The notes: a model not told the origin generated them from the letters alone. A stretch of DNA of 64,000 nt from Streptomyces sp. WMMC500 (GCF_027497195.1 NZ_CP114905.1:3086001-3150000), one strand, 5' to 3'. Counted from the stretch's first letter, positions 16,101-25,020 are shown. Translations and numbers: made by a program.

Positions 16101-18308
16101 ATGAGCAGTGGCTCCTCGCGCGCACCGTCCTCGCCGACCCCGCATCCGCTCCCCGGGGCAGCGGTGGCCACGCACTGCCCGTACTGCGCGCTCCAGTGCG
16201 GCACCCGCCTGGAGCCCGGCGCCACCCCCGCGGAACCGCTGCGCGTCGAGCCCGACGCCGACTTCCCCGTCAACCAGGGCGGTCTGTGCCAGAAGGGCTG
16301 GACCGCCCCCGCCGTGCTGCGCGCCCCCGACCGGCTGCGCACCCCCCTCGTGCGCGACGACGCCGGCCGGCTCGCCCCCGCCGGCTGGGACACGGCCCTG
16401 GACACCGTCGCCGGCCGGCTGGCGGAGATACGCGCCGCGCACGGCCCCGACTCCGTCGCCGTCTTCGGCGGCGGCGGGCTGACGAACGAGAAGGCGTACC
16501 TGCTCGGCAAGTTCGCCCGCGTGGCCCTCGGCACCCGGATGATCGACTACAACGGCCGGTTCTGCATGTCCTCCGCCGCGGCGGCCGGCCTCGCGGCCTT
16601 CGGCCTGGACCGCGGGCTGCCGTTCCCCGTCACCGACCTCGCCGAGGCCGACACCATCCTCATCGCCGGCGCCAACCCCGCCGAGACGATGCCGCCGCTG
16701 ATGCGCCACCTCAACAAGGCCGGCGCCCTCGTCGTCATCGACCCCCGCCGCACGGCCACCGCGGAACGCGCCACGCTCCACCTGGCCCCCGCCCCCGGCA
16801 CCGACCTCGCACTCGCCCTCGGCCTGCTGCACATCGCCGTCACCGAGGGGCTGCACGACGAGGAGTACGTCCGGACCCGTACGAGCGGCTTCCGCGCCGC
16901 GTGGCGGCGTGCCGCGGGCTGGTGGCCGGAGCGGGTGGAGCTGGTGACCGGCGTGCCGGCGGCGGCGCAGCGGGAGGCGGTGCGGCTGCTGAGCGAGGCG
17001 CGGCGCGGGTACGTCCTCACCGGGCGCGGCGCCGAGCAGCACAGCAAGGGGACGGACACGGTGGCGGCGTTCGTCAACGTCGCGCTGGCGCTGGGGCTGC
17101 CGGGGCGGCCCGGCTCCGGGTACGGCTGCCTGACCGGGCAGGGCAACGGGCAGGGGGGCCGCGAACACGGCCAGAAGGCCGACCAGTTGCCCGGCTACCG
17201 GCCGCTCACGGACCCCGCGGCCCGCGCGCACGTCGCGGGCGTGTGGGGCGTGGACCCGGAGAGCCTGCCGGGGCCGGGGCTGAGCGCGGCGGAGCTGCTG
17301 AACGCCCTGGGCACGCCGGACGGGCCGCGGGCGCTGCTGGTGTTCGGCTCGAACCCGGTGGTCTCGGCGCCGGACGCCGAGCGGGTCCAGCGCCGGCTGG
17401 CGGAGCTGGACCTGCTGGTCGTCGCGGACTTCGTACCGTCGGAGACCGCGACGCTGGCGGACGTGGTCCTGCCGGTCACCCAGTGGGCCGAGGAGGAGGG
17501 CACGCTCACCAACCTGGAGGGACGCGTCCTGCGCCGCCACCGCGCTCTGACCCCACCCGCGGGCGTACGCGACGACCTGGCCGTACTCCGCGCGCTCGCC
17601 GTCCGGCTCGGCGAGCCGCCCGACCGTTTCCCGGCCGAGCCGCGCGACGTCTTCGACGAACTGCGCCGCGCGTCCGCCGGCGGCACGGCCGACTACAGCG
17701 GCATCAGCTACGGCCGCCTGGACGCCGGCGAAGCGCTCCACTGGCCCTGCCCCGCCGTCCCGGACGGCGACGCCCCCCACCCAGGCACCCCGCGGCTGTT
17801 CCTCGACCGCTTCGCCCACCCGGACGGCAGGGCGCGCTTCCAGGAGGTCGACCACCGCGAACCGGCCGACGCGCGCGACGACCGCTTCCCGCTGTGGGCC
17901 ACGACGGGCCGGCAGCTCGCGCACTACCAGTCGGGCGCGCAGACCCGCCGGGTGCCGGAGCTGGTACGGGCCGCGCCGGAGGCGACGGTGGAGATCCACC
18001 CGGACACGGCGGCGCGCGCGGGGCTCGCGGAGGGCGAGCTGGCGCGGGTGCGCTCGGCGCGGGGGGCGGTGCTGGCGCGGGTGCGGCTGGTGGCGACGCT
18101 GCGGACGGACACGGTGTTCCTGCCGTTCCACTTCCCGGGGCACGGGCGGGCGAACCTGCTGACGGGGACGGCGCTGGATCCGCGCAGCCGGATGCCGGAG
18201 TTCAAGGTGAGCGCGGTGAGCGTGGCGCCGGTGGGCGCGGAGGAGCCGGCGGGGCCGGACTCCGCGGAGCCGATGCGGGAGCCGGCGGTACGGGGCGTGG
18301 GCGGATGA
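16101..18308 (+). CDS. Assimilatory nitrate reductase catalytic subunit (molybdopterin oxidoreductase)
   Basis: A 735-residue cytoplasmic enzyme that reduces nitrate to nitrite for nitrogen assimilation, related to NasC/NarB. The [4Fe-4S] ligands are Cys26, Cys29, Cys33 (CPYCALQC) and Cys63 (GGLCQKGW). The probable Mo ligand is Cys155 in YNGRFCMSSA. Mo-bis-MGD binding blocks include LIAGANPAET, TDTVAAFVNVALALG, CLTGQGNGQGGREHGQK and LVFGSNPVVSAPDA. The C-terminal molydop-binding domain begins around residue 595 and contains LWATTGRQLAHYQSGAQTRR. There is no signal peptide. The stop overlaps the ATG of the next gene (ATGA). No clear GlnR box was seen upstream. Confidence 0.92.
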   Translation: MSSGSSRAPSSPTPHPLPGAAVATHCPYCALQCGTRLEPGATPAEPLRVEPDADFPVNQGGLCQKGWTAPAVLRAPDRLRTPLVRDDAGRLAPAGWDTALDTVAGRLAEIRAAHGPDSVAVFGGGGLTNEKAYLLGKFARVALGTRMIDYNGRFCMSSAAAAGLAAFGLDRGLPFPVTDLAEADTILIAGANPAETMPPLMRHLNKAGALVVIDPRRTATAERATLHLAPAPGTDLALALGLLHIAVTEGLHDEEYVRTRTSGFRAAWRRAAGWWPERVELVTGVPAAAQREAVRLLSEARRGYVLTGRGAEQHSKGTDTVAAFVNVALALGLPGRPGSGYGCLTGQGNGQGGREHGQKADQLPGYRPLTDPAARAHVAGVWGVDPESLPGPGLSAAELLNALGTPDGPRALLVFGSNPVVSAPDAERVQRRLAELDLLVVADFVPSETATLADVVLPVTQWAEEEGTLTNLEGRVLRRHRALTPPAGVRDDLAVLRALAVRLGEPPDRFPAEPRDVFDELRRASAGGTADYSGISYGRLDAGEALHWPCPAVPDGDAPHPGTPRLFLDRFAHPDGRARFQEVDHREPADARDDRFPLWATTGRQLAHYQSGAQTRRVPELVRAAPEATVEIHPDTAARAGLAEGELARVRSARGAVLARVRLVATLRTDTVFLPFHFPGHGRANLLTGTALDPRSRMPEFKVSAVSVAPVGAEEPAGPDSAEPMREPAVRGVGG

Positions 18309-19792
18309 GGCGTACCGGAGTGCGCCGGACGAGGCGCGGCGGGACGAGGCGTACGGAGACCGGGGGGCCGACGCAGGGCGGGACGGGCAGTACGGCCGAT
18401 ACGGCATCCCGTGTCGTGATCGTCGGCGGCGGCCCCGTGGGCCACCGCGTCGCCGAACGCCTCCGCCACCACGGCCACGAAGGCCCCGTCACCCTCCTCG
18501 ACGCCGAACCCGGCCCCGCCTACCACCGCGTCCTCCTCCCCGCCGTCCTCGACGGCAGCCTCACCCCCGCCGACCTGCGCCTGCCCGACCTGCCCGGCGT
18601 GACCGTGCGCCACGGCGTCTCCGCGGCCGGCGTGGACCGCCACCTGCGGCAGGTGCGGACGACGGAACACGACCGGCTCCCGTACGACACCCTCGTCCTG
18701 GCCACCGGCGCCCGCCCGCACTTCCCGCCCGTCCCCGGGCTGCGCCACGCCTCCGGCTGGCTGATCGACGGCGTCACCGGGCTGCGTTCGCTCACCGACT
18801 GCGCCCGCGTGCGCGGCGACGAGATCGTCGTCCTCGGCGGCGGCCCGCTGGGCGTGGAGAGCGCGGCGGCGCTGCGCCGTGGCGGCCGGCGCGTCACGCT
18901 GGTGCACCCGGGCCCGTACCCGCTGGACGACCGCCTCGACGCCGAGGCCGGCGCGTTGCTGACGCGGCATCTGGCGGACCTGGGCGTCGGGTTGGAGCTG
19001 GGCCGGGTGGCCGCCGAGGTGCAGCCGGGCAAGCTGGCGCTCGACGACGAATGGGCGCTGCCCTGGGACACCCTCCTGTGCTGCACCGGCGTCCGCCCGC
19101 GCACCGGGCTCGCGGAGGCGGCGGGTCTGGAGGTACGGACCGGGGTGCTGGTCGACGCGGAGGGGCGCACGAGCGACCCGGCGGTCCGCGCGGTGGGCGA
19201 CTGCACGGAGCCGGCGGGTTCGCTGTTCACGGGCTGGGAGCAGGCGGAGGCGGTGGCCAGGTCGCTGACCGGCAGGGGTGCGCCGTACGGGCTCGACGGC
19301 CGGCGGGGGCCGGTGTTCCGGCTGCGGGTGCCGGGGCTGACGCTGGGGGTGCTGGGCGGCGGCGGTGCGGACGCGGGGGGCGAGGGCGCGGGGGGCGAGA
19401 TCGTCACGTACCGGGACCCGGCCCGCGGCCGGTACGCCCGGCTGGCGCTCGACGCGACGGGCCGCCTGACCGCGGCAACCCTGGTGGGCCTCCCCCAGGC
19501 CCTGGCCACGCTGACCCAGCTCTACGAGACGTCCACGCCCCTCCCGGAAAGCCGCCTCGCCCTGCTCCAGGGCCGCCCCGCCCCGCGCACGGGCCCGCTG
19601 CCCGCGCTGCCGCCGGAGGCGGTGGTGTGCCGCTGCAACACCGTGACGAAGGGGGCGCTGGCATCGGCCTGGGACGGGGGCGCGCGCGACCCGGGCGCGC
19701 TGGCGCAGGCGACGCGGGCGACGACGGGGTGCGGCTCGTGTGTGGACGACATCCGCCGGATATGCGAGGAGTTCGCGGGGCGCACGCCATGA
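18305..19792 (+). CDS. FAD-dependent oxidoreductase with C-terminal BFD-like [2Fe-2S] domain, nitrate reductase electron donor
   Basis: A 495-residue flavoprotein. The first 35 residues are Arg/Gly/Thr-rich and probably disordered. FAD binding uses VVIVGGGPVGHRVAERL (about 37-53) and the second nucleotide site uses VVLGGGPLGVESAAAL (about 176). AVGDCTEPAGSLFTGW is the flavin-closing motif. The last 60 residues carry CRCNTVTKGAL and, about 30 residues on, TGCGSC, the four-cysteine BFD-like [2Fe-2S] module seen in NirB and in NasB-type reductases. It overlaps both neighbours by four bases and would pass electrons from NAD(P)H to the catalytic subunit. It is an alternative arrangement to a single NasB polypeptide. 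Confidence 0.88.
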   Translation: MRRTGVRRTRRGGTRRTETGGPTQGGTGSTADTASRVVIVGGGPVGHRVAERLRHHGHEGPVTLLDAEPGPAYHRVLLPAVLDGSLTPADLRLPDLPGVTVRHGVSAAGVDRHLRQVRTTEHDRLPYDTLVLATGARPHFPPVPGLRHASGWLIDGVTGLRSLTDCARVRGDEIVVLGGGPLGVESAAALRRGGRRVTLVHPGPYPLDDRLDAEAGALLTRHLADLGVGLELGRVAAEVQPGKLALDDEWALPWDTLLCCTGVRPRTGLAEAAGLEVRTGVLVDAEGRTSDPAVRAVGDCTEPAGSLFTGWEQAEAVARSLTGRGAPYGLDGRRGPVFRLRVPGLTLGVLGGGGADAGGEGAGGEIVTYRDPARGRYARLALDATGRLTAATLVGLPQALATLTQLYETSTPLPESRLALLQGRPAPRTGPLPALPPEAVVCRCNTVTKGALASAWDGGARDPGALAQATRATTGCGSCVDDIRRICEEFAGRTP

Positions 19793-20997
19793 AACGACTG
19801 CTGGTGATCGGCTACGGAATGACGGCACACCGCCTGGTGGAGGAGGTGCGCTCGCGCGACCGGGAGGACCGCTGGCGGATCCTGGTACTGGGCGAGGAGC
19901 CGCACGAGGCGTACAACCGCATCGCACTGGCGGACAGGTTGCGGGGGGTGCCGGCGGAGGAGCTGAAGCTCAGGGCCCTCGAAGACCCGCTGCTGCAGGT
20001 GCGTACGGGCACGGCGGCGGCAGCGATCGACAGACCGGCGCACGAGGTGGTGACGACCGCCGGCGAACGGATCTCGTACGACGCGCTGGTGCTGGCCACG
20101 GGCGCGACCCCGGCGCGCCCGCCGGTGCCGGGGGCGGAGCTGCCGGGGTGCCACCTGTACCGCACGCTGGACGACGTCAACACGATCCGCGAGGCGGCCG
20201 AGGCGCGGCGCGGCGAACGGGCGGTGATCGTCGGCGGCGGCCTGCTGGGCCTGGAGACCGCGGAGGCACTCCACCGCCACCTGGGCGTACGCCCGTACGT
20301 GGTGGAGGCGGCCCCGCACCTGATGCCGGCCCAACTGGACCCGGCGGCGGCGGACATCCTGGCAACCTGGCTGAGCGGGACGGGCATCCGCCTCCACCAG
20401 GGAAGGGGCCTCCTCTCCGTGGACGGCGGCCCGTCCGGCGAGGTGACCGGGGCGACGCTGACGGACGAAACCCGCATCAGGACGAACCTGGTGGTCTTCA
20501 CCGCGGGCACCCGCCCCCGCGACGACCTGGCGGCGGACGCAAACCTGCCGCGGGGCCCCCGGGGCGGCTACCTGGTGGACGACGACTGCCGGACACCGGA
20601 CCCGGACATCTGGGCGATCGGCGACTGCGCGGCGATCCACGGCAGCCGCACGGGCACGGTGGCCCCCGGCTACCACATGGCGACGAAGGTCGCCGACCAC
20701 CTCGTCGGCAACCCGGCACCGCTGCCGCCGCTTTCGGCGGCGGAGCCCTCAACGGTGCTGAAGCTCCCGGGCGTCGAGGTGGCCAGCATGGGCAACCCCC
20801 ACGCCTCCCCCGAAGGCGCCATCGAACTCACCTACACCCACCCCGCCCCGACCCCCCGCTACGCCAAACTCATCCTGGACCCGGAGGCCCACACCCTCCG
20901 GGCGGCCATCCTCCTGGGCCACCCGCACGCCTACGGCCGCCTCCACAGCCTGGTAGGCCAGGAACTCCCAGCCCCCGCCGAACAACTCCTCACCTGA
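19789..20997 (+). CDS. NirB-like FAD/NAD(P)-dependent oxidoreductase, flavin part only
   Basis: A 402-residue protein equivalent to the N-terminal flavoprotein part of NirB. LLVIGYGMTAHRLVEEV is the FAD site, YNRIALADRL and LVLATGATPARPPVPG are typical of NirB/rubredoxin-reductase-like enzymes, and VIVGGGLLGLETAEALH is the NAD(P)H site. A conserved C-terminal domain (about 320-402) ends the protein. The sirohaem/[4Fe-4S] nitrite reductase part of NirB is absent, so this gene supplies electrons and does not itself reduce nitrite. It is the third cistron, coupled by an ATGA overlap. No nitrite reductase gene occurs in the window. Confidence 0.87.
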   Translation: MKRLLVIGYGMTAHRLVEEVRSRDREDRWRILVLGEEPHEAYNRIALADRLRGVPAEELKLRALEDPLLQVRTGTAAAAIDRPAHEVVTTAGERISYDALVLATGATPARPPVPGAELPGCHLYRTLDDVNTIREAAEARRGERAVIVGGGLLGLETAEALHRHLGVRPYVVEAAPHLMPAQLDPAAADILATWLSGTGIRLHQGRGLLSVDGGPSGEVTGATLTDETRIRTNLVVFTAGTRPRDDLAADANLPRGPRGGYLVDDDCRTPDPDIWAIGDCAAIHGSRTGTVAPGYHMATKVADHLVGNPAPLPPLSAAEPSTVLKLPGVEVASMGNPHASPEGAIELTYTHPAPTPRYAKLILDPEAHTLRAAILLGHPHAYGRLHSLVGQELPAPAEQLLT

Positions 20998-21002
20998 ACC
21001 GC

Positions 21003-21033
21003 ACCCTCAGCCCACCTCACACCCGCTGAGGGT
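21003..21033. terminator. Hairpin shared by nitrate operon and lipoprotein gene
   Basis: ACCCTCAG and CTGAGGGT form an 8-bp stem five bases beyond the flavoprotein stop. The right arm lies inside the last codons of the convergent lipoprotein gene, so the hairpin can act in both directions. Confidence 0.55.
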
Positions 21034-21730
21034 CCTGCGCCTCAGCCAGCCGCTCGACCTGCGTCTCGATCAGCTCCGCCGGGAAGGGAGTGACACGCCC
21101 CAGGTCGTACCTGTGGAAGGTCGCGATAACGCTATCGACCCGCACCACAGTGAACTGTTTCATCCGCTCCCGGGGATCATCAGGGTGATCCGACGGAATG
21201 ATTTGCACGAAGGTCACCGACTCGTCGCCGAATCCGGCGGTCGACTTTGCTTCGATACTTGCCTCGAAATCCCCGGCGTAGCCTTCACCCTCGTAAGATC
21301 GGCAGGAATCAAGCGCCTGCTGGAAGCGATCAAATTCGCCCTGCGCCAGCCCTTCGGGATAAGCAGCGATTATCGAGCCACTGGCGAATATGCTGTCCTT
21401 CCAGTTGAACATTTGCGAAACCCCTGAGGATGCGCGCTCACCAGAAAGGGCCTCGTGCATCACCTGGCAGTCAGGATCCGACACGGGCGGAAATTCGCTT
21501 TCCTCATCCTCTGCTGAGAACGCCGTCACCTGCATACCCCCCTCATACGCCTGCGGCACCTCGCCGTCCTTGAAGGTGAGCGCCTTGAGCTCCGCCGTCG
21601 TCAGTGACGCCCGTGTGAATTCCGTCACTCCACCCGCCCGCGACTCGCTCACTTCGGGTTCAATATCCTGCCGACTCGAACAGCCGGACAAAAAGGCCAG
21701 GAGAACGATCGATGAAACAATGTTGCGCAT
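21017..21730 (-). CDS. Putative lipoprotein, function unknown
   Basis: A 237-residue exported protein. A short signal sequence MRNIVSSIVLLAFLSGCSS has a clear lipobox (LSGC), so the mature N-terminus would be a lipidated cysteine anchored to the outer face of the membrane. The rest is acidic and soluble, with one conserved-looking pair of cysteines (DPDCQVMHE and LDSCRSYEG). I do not recognise a domain. The start is chosen because it places the signal peptide at the N-terminus. Base composition is noticeably less GC-rich than the flanking nitrate operon, as in the following genes, which suggests one acquired block. Confidence 0.7.
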   Translation of the reverse strand: MRNIVSSIVLLAFLSGCSSRQDIEPEVSESRAGGVTEFTRASLTTAELKALTFKDGEVPQAYEGGMQVTAFSAEDEESEFPPVSDPDCQVMHEALSGERASSGVSQMFNWKDSIFASGSIIAAYPEGLAQGEFDRFQQALDSCRSYEGEGYAGDFEASIEAKSTAGFGDESVTFVQIIPSDHPDDPRERMKQFTVVRVDSVIATFHRYDLGRVTPFPAELIETQVERLAEAQDPQRV

Positions 21731-21928
21731 AATTAACCCCACTGTACAAACGCACCTGAATAAATCCGGATCAATCAACGCGCACCCGCGACTCTAAATG
21801 TCCCCAGGAGCTTTCTCGATTCCCTCATAAATCCACCCGAGGAACTCGCGCCGGATTCACGGGACGGCGACCCGCTCGCGCAGCCACAGCAGCCTGTTGC
21901 ACGGTTGGTGCGCCTTATCAACTGCCTC

Positions 21929-22246
21929 TCATTGGTGGGGCGATTCCAAGAAGGATTCCAACTCATCGAAGAGCACGGCGACCGCCTTCGCACTCTCTTC
22001 ACGCGTAGCCGTCAGCCAGAAATCAGTTCCCTTGTCGGGATAAGCAATTCTGACCAGCAATACCGGCAATGCGAGATTCGCCCCAAGGTTCGACTTGGCT
22101 GCCAGCCATTCTCGGAATCCCTCTAGAAACCGCCAATCAGTCGCCGCGTCTACACCTGTAAGAAACGCGACTACTTCACCGAGTGTGCTCAGGCCATACG
22201 CGCGTGGACGTCTACGCACGTCGGCAAGCCTTTCACGCAGTTCCAT
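21929..22246 (-). CDS. Small hypothetical protein, immunity-like
   Basis: A 105-residue acidic protein without signal or membrane segment. It begins MELRERLADVRRRPRAYGL, a helical opening with an RP-x-x-YG motif that recurs in several polymorphic-toxin immunity families. It then runs through a Trp-rich centre (TDWRFLEGFREWLAA) to an acidic helix EESAKAVAVLFDELESFLE. Its start overlaps the end of the preceding gene by 14 bp. The immunity role is inferred from size, acidity and context beside a deleted toxin gene. I could not identify the family. Confidence 0.6.
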   Translation of the reverse strand: MELRERLADVRRRPRAYGLSTLGEVVAFLTGVDAATDWRFLEGFREWLAAKSNLGANLALPVLLVRIAYPDKGTDFWLTATREESAKAVAVLFDELESFLESPHQ

Positions 22247-23231
22247 ACTCAGTCGGCCAGCGCAGGACGAGTGCTCCGCCCGTAACGCAATCTGCATCGC
22301 TCAGGTTGACCACAGTATTGGTAAAGAGGAAATGAATCCTCCCATCGATCACATCCGACGAGGCTCCAATCCCAGACTCAATACCTCTAAGAATCCACCC
22401 AGGACCATCGCAGCCGACGAACCTCAACACCTGCGGCTCCTGACCCTCGAGGCGAGGAAGAATTGCCATAACCTCAGGACCTAGAGCGCGATTCGCCTCT
22501 TCTGCCCCTCCTCCCTTAGCTATGGCACTCTCGGTGATGCCCTTCCGGGAGGAACTCCACGTCTTGCCAGATGAGCCGACCTGGAACGCCTGCATAACAA
22601 ATCTCATTCCAACCAGCTTTGCAATTGCGCCTACAATCCTGTCGTCCACCCGGTACGGCAAGATGTCAACTCCAGATATGCGCGGCACCAGCAATGATCC
22701 GAGGTCAAGACGCTCGACCTCCGGGCTCCAAGATTCCGAGATATCCCATGGCCCGTATTCGCCGCTGCGGACTCTGGGCTCCGACAGGAACCTGCTTGTC
22801 AGAACTTCATGACACGTGGCTTCCGCTCTCTCCAGCAGGTCATCAAGTTCTGTGGAAGAGATCCTTCGGGCACTGATTATTCCCCCGAGGAGGCGGAATG
22901 CTTCATCCCAGGTCATCCCTCCTGGGCCGTCCAAGCGGCTCGACCGCACCACATCCGCAAGCAGCAACCCTTCGAGGTCGGCGCCCTCAAGGTCCTCCAA
23001 CCCCCGCGTGTGGGCGACTACCTCGTTCAAGAATCTTCCCACGCTGCCGTCTTCGCGAAGACTTCCTAATTCATCCACGACGGCCAAATGAATGGCGATG
23101 AGTGCGAGCAGCCCAGGTGTGGTGCGATCCCATGCCACCGGACTCACACCCTGCATGGACATCTGCGACAGATGGCCTTCAGCTTCAAGACGCCGCAGCA
23201 TCTCCTTGACCTGCTCCACCGGTTCTGACAT
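22233..23231 (-). CDS. DUF3710-domain protein with unusual N-terminal extension
   Basis: A 332-residue soluble protein. Residues about 155-325 match the DUF3710 layout: GPWDISESWSPEVERLDLGSLLVP, MRFVMQAFQVGSSGKTWSSSRKGI, AKGGGAEEANRALGPEVMAILP and VLRFVGCDGPGWILRG. Housekeeping DUF3710 proteins are about 200-250 residues and sit near dut. This copy instead has about 150 extra N-terminal residues of helical sequence and lies in a lower-GC block of immunity-like genes. The ATG has AGGAG seven bases upstream; the GTG five codons earlier would include that site and is rejected. A role as an immunity or resistance factor is inference. Confidence 0.75.
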   Translation of the reverse strand: MSEPVEQVKEMLRRLEAEGHLSQMSMQGVSPVAWDRTTPGLLALIAIHLAVVDELGSLREDGSVGRFLNEVVAHTRGLEDLEGADLEGLLLADVVRSSRLDGPGGMTWDEAFRLLGGIISARRISSTELDDLLERAEATCHEVLTSRFLSEPRVRSGEYGPWDISESWSPEVERLDLGSLLVPRISGVDILPYRVDDRIVGAIAKLVGMRFVMQAFQVGSSGKTWSSSRKGITESAIAKGGGAEEANRALGPEVMAILPRLEGQEPQVLRFVGCDGPGWILRGIESGIGASSDVIDGRIHFLFTNTVVNLSDADCVTGGALVLRWPTEYGTA

Positions 23232-23242
23232 GGGAGAACTCC

Positions 23243-23341
23243 TCACGGCCCAAGCCGCTTCGCGATTCTTCTGACCACATCGTAAGTCACTATGGCTGTT
23301 GCGACGAAAGTCCCGTTTGCTGCTGCTAACGGATCTTCTGC
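23243..23341 (-). pseudogene. Possible C-terminal remnant of a polymorphic toxin
   Basis: An open stretch of 32 codons between stops has no start codon of its own. It reads EDPLAAANGTFVATAIV, then TYDVVRRIAKRLGP, and ends in a TGA two bases before the AGGAG of the DUF3710 gene. Toxin genes of Rhs/YD type normally end immediately upstream of their immunity gene, and short displaced toxin tails are commonly left in such arrays. The identification rests on position and on the hydrophobic-then-basic composition only. Confidence 0.35.
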
Positions 23342-23364
23342 TTACCCGTCCGCCTCATCGCCTG

Positions 23365-23847
23365 TCACTCTGCAAAAACGGGATTAAGCCAGACCGAAAC
23401 CAGATCACCGTTGTCGACGCCCAAGACAGTCCCGCTAGCGATTTGGACGAACTTAGCGCCGGTGGCATCGTTCAGACGAATGGCGACCCACCCGGAGGAA
23501 GGATCATACGAAACCCGCCACCCGCCTCCAGGAACCTCGAAAGAAACCCCAGGCTCCCAGCAGTGGTCCGACGAGATGAATAGCCGCCCGGGATTGAACT
23601 GTGGAGCTGTCAACTCGGCCACCACACCCCGAACATTCGGGAAGTATCCCCAGGCGAACAGGACTTCCCGAGACTCAATATCAACCTCAAGTTGGAGCGT
23701 GCCGATCAGCACACTCGCAACCCCCTCCGAGCCGAGCCTCTCGCTCAACGACTTCCCACTCTGCGCACTGAAGGAGAATCCGTACTCAGACTCGGCATAG
23801 GTGAGAACGCCCTCAAGAGGAGATCGGTTTTGGATGGAGAATTTCAT
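23365..23847 (-). CDS. Hypothetical protein, probable immunity protein of the deleted toxin
   Basis: A 160-residue soluble protein, beta-rich by eye, with no membrane or export signal (MKFSIQNRSPLEGVLTYAE at the start; GGGWRVSYDPSSGWVAIRLN near the end). It starts six bases after the natural stop codon of the toxin tail preserved just upstream, in the position of a cognate immunity gene. No family is recognised. Its survival after loss of the toxin body is typical of orphan immunity genes, which can protect against neighbours still carrying the toxin. Confidence 0.6.
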   Translation of the reverse strand: MKFSIQNRSPLEGVLTYAESEYGFSFSAQSGKSLSERLGSEGVASVLIGTLQLEVDIESREVLFAWGYFPNVRGVVAELTAPQFNPGRLFISSDHCWEPGVSFEVPGGGWRVSYDPSSGWVAIRLNDATGAKFVQIASGTVLGVDNGDLVSVWLNPVFAE

Positions 23848-24683
23848 TTCAGGCTAGCCTTTTGCGCTCTTGAAGATGAAGTGGACGATTCTGTTGGAAT
23901 TTGCGTCGATGTTGAGCTGGAGTCCCACATCACGGGCTGTGGCGCCTCGAACACCGCGCCCCCGGCTCCGGCGTCGACCGCTTCGAGACCGCCGGCCGCC
24001 GTTTCGCGTACGTCCATCCCGGTGGTGTCCAGGTGCAGCCGGAGTTCCGCCAGCTCCGGATTACGCGCGGCCTCGGCGGACTTGACGACGAGCAGTTGGG
24101 TGAAGCCGTCGGCCTGCACCCCCATACGCAGATCGACCCCCGGCAGCACCTCCGGATAGACGGCTGCGTCGTCCTCCAGCCGCGGCTGCGGCAGTTCCCC
24201 CGGCCACGAGAGCGACAGCTCCCGCCCGGCCCTGGACATCCGCACCAGCGGCGCCGTACCACCGCCGGAGAACTCCATCCCCACAGTGGTCGCACCCGGC
24301 GCCACCATGCCGCCGTCGGCCGCGGCGAGCCGGGTGTCGATCGCTTTCCACTCACCACCCACACGGGTCCGTACCGGCCGCAGGTACTCGCGCGCCTCCA
24401 GGTTGCCGTCGGGAGTGGCGAACACCTCGCTGGACTCCCCGCGCAGCGAGGCGATCTCCACCGGCTCACCGGTACGTTCCGCCCGCGCCACCGCTTCCGC
24501 CTCGGTCTCCGCAGCCGCCGTGTCCGAGGCCGCCACATCCGCCTTGGCGTCCGACGCCGCCGAGGGCGCGCGCGTGCCGCCCGCAACCGCGCTCGCCTCC
24601 ACGACCGGGGCTGCGCCCAGGAGCAGCGCCGTGCCCAACCCCGCCGTCAACCACGCACGACATCGCTGCCCTCGCCCACGCAT
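23844..24683 (-). pseudogene. Truncated Rhs/YD-type secreted toxin: N-terminal export region fused out of frame to the toxin tail
   Basis: The first 250 codons encode the secreted N-terminal region of a very large actinomycete YD-repeat or DNRLRE-type protein. There is a basic start MRGRGQRCRAWLT, a hydrophobic segment, Ala/Glu-rich mature sequence, then REYLRPVRTRVGGEWKAID, YPEVLPGVDLRMGVQADGF and FEAPQPVMWDSS. In intact proteins this block is followed by more than a thousand residues. Here it ends after 24 further low-complexity residues. In another frame the same DNA reads NIDANSNRIVHFIFKSAKG and stops, an authentic-looking toxin C-terminus. The junction near 23.92 kb therefore marks a deletion that removed the body and toxin core and broke the frame. 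Confidence 0.7.
23854..23913 (-). other. Displaced toxin C-terminus in alternative frame
   Basis: Nineteen codons plus TAG (NIDANSNRIVHFIFKSAKG) are out of frame with the upstream export region and stop six bases before the immunity-like gene. Base composition drops abruptly here relative to the region upstream, marking the deletion junction. Confidence 0.55.
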
Positions 24684-25020
24684 CACCACAGAGCCCCACC
24701 CCTGAGACAACGGAACGTAACGTCGCGTTAACCTAACGGGATGAGTGAGACTGGACTAGACCTTCTTAACGGGCAAAACCGGTAATTCACCTATGCCACC
24801 CGTGACTTGCATCACACCAATTGCCCCTTCAGGCATAGGTACTTCGACAAAGCACAGTGGATATGAACCAAAGAGCACTCAAGTCAGGACACTTCAGAGG
24901 AGATACAGGCACACGCGTACGATCCCTCGGCCACCCCTGCCACATAGGTGCGCCCCGCGCCGCCCCGCGGGGTCGGGGTTCGTGGGCGGCGCGGGGCACG
25001 GGTGGGAGGCTGCCGTGGGG
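24684..25020. other. Intergenic region upstream of the toxin relic
   Basis: There are 337 bp between the relic start and the end of the GH81 gene, both on the minus strand. A 13-bp palindrome TAACGTCGCGTTA (24718-24730) lies about 35 bp upstream of the relic start. The middle is unusually AT-rich and contains no open frame of note. It probably held the promoter of the former toxin gene. Confidence 0.4.
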
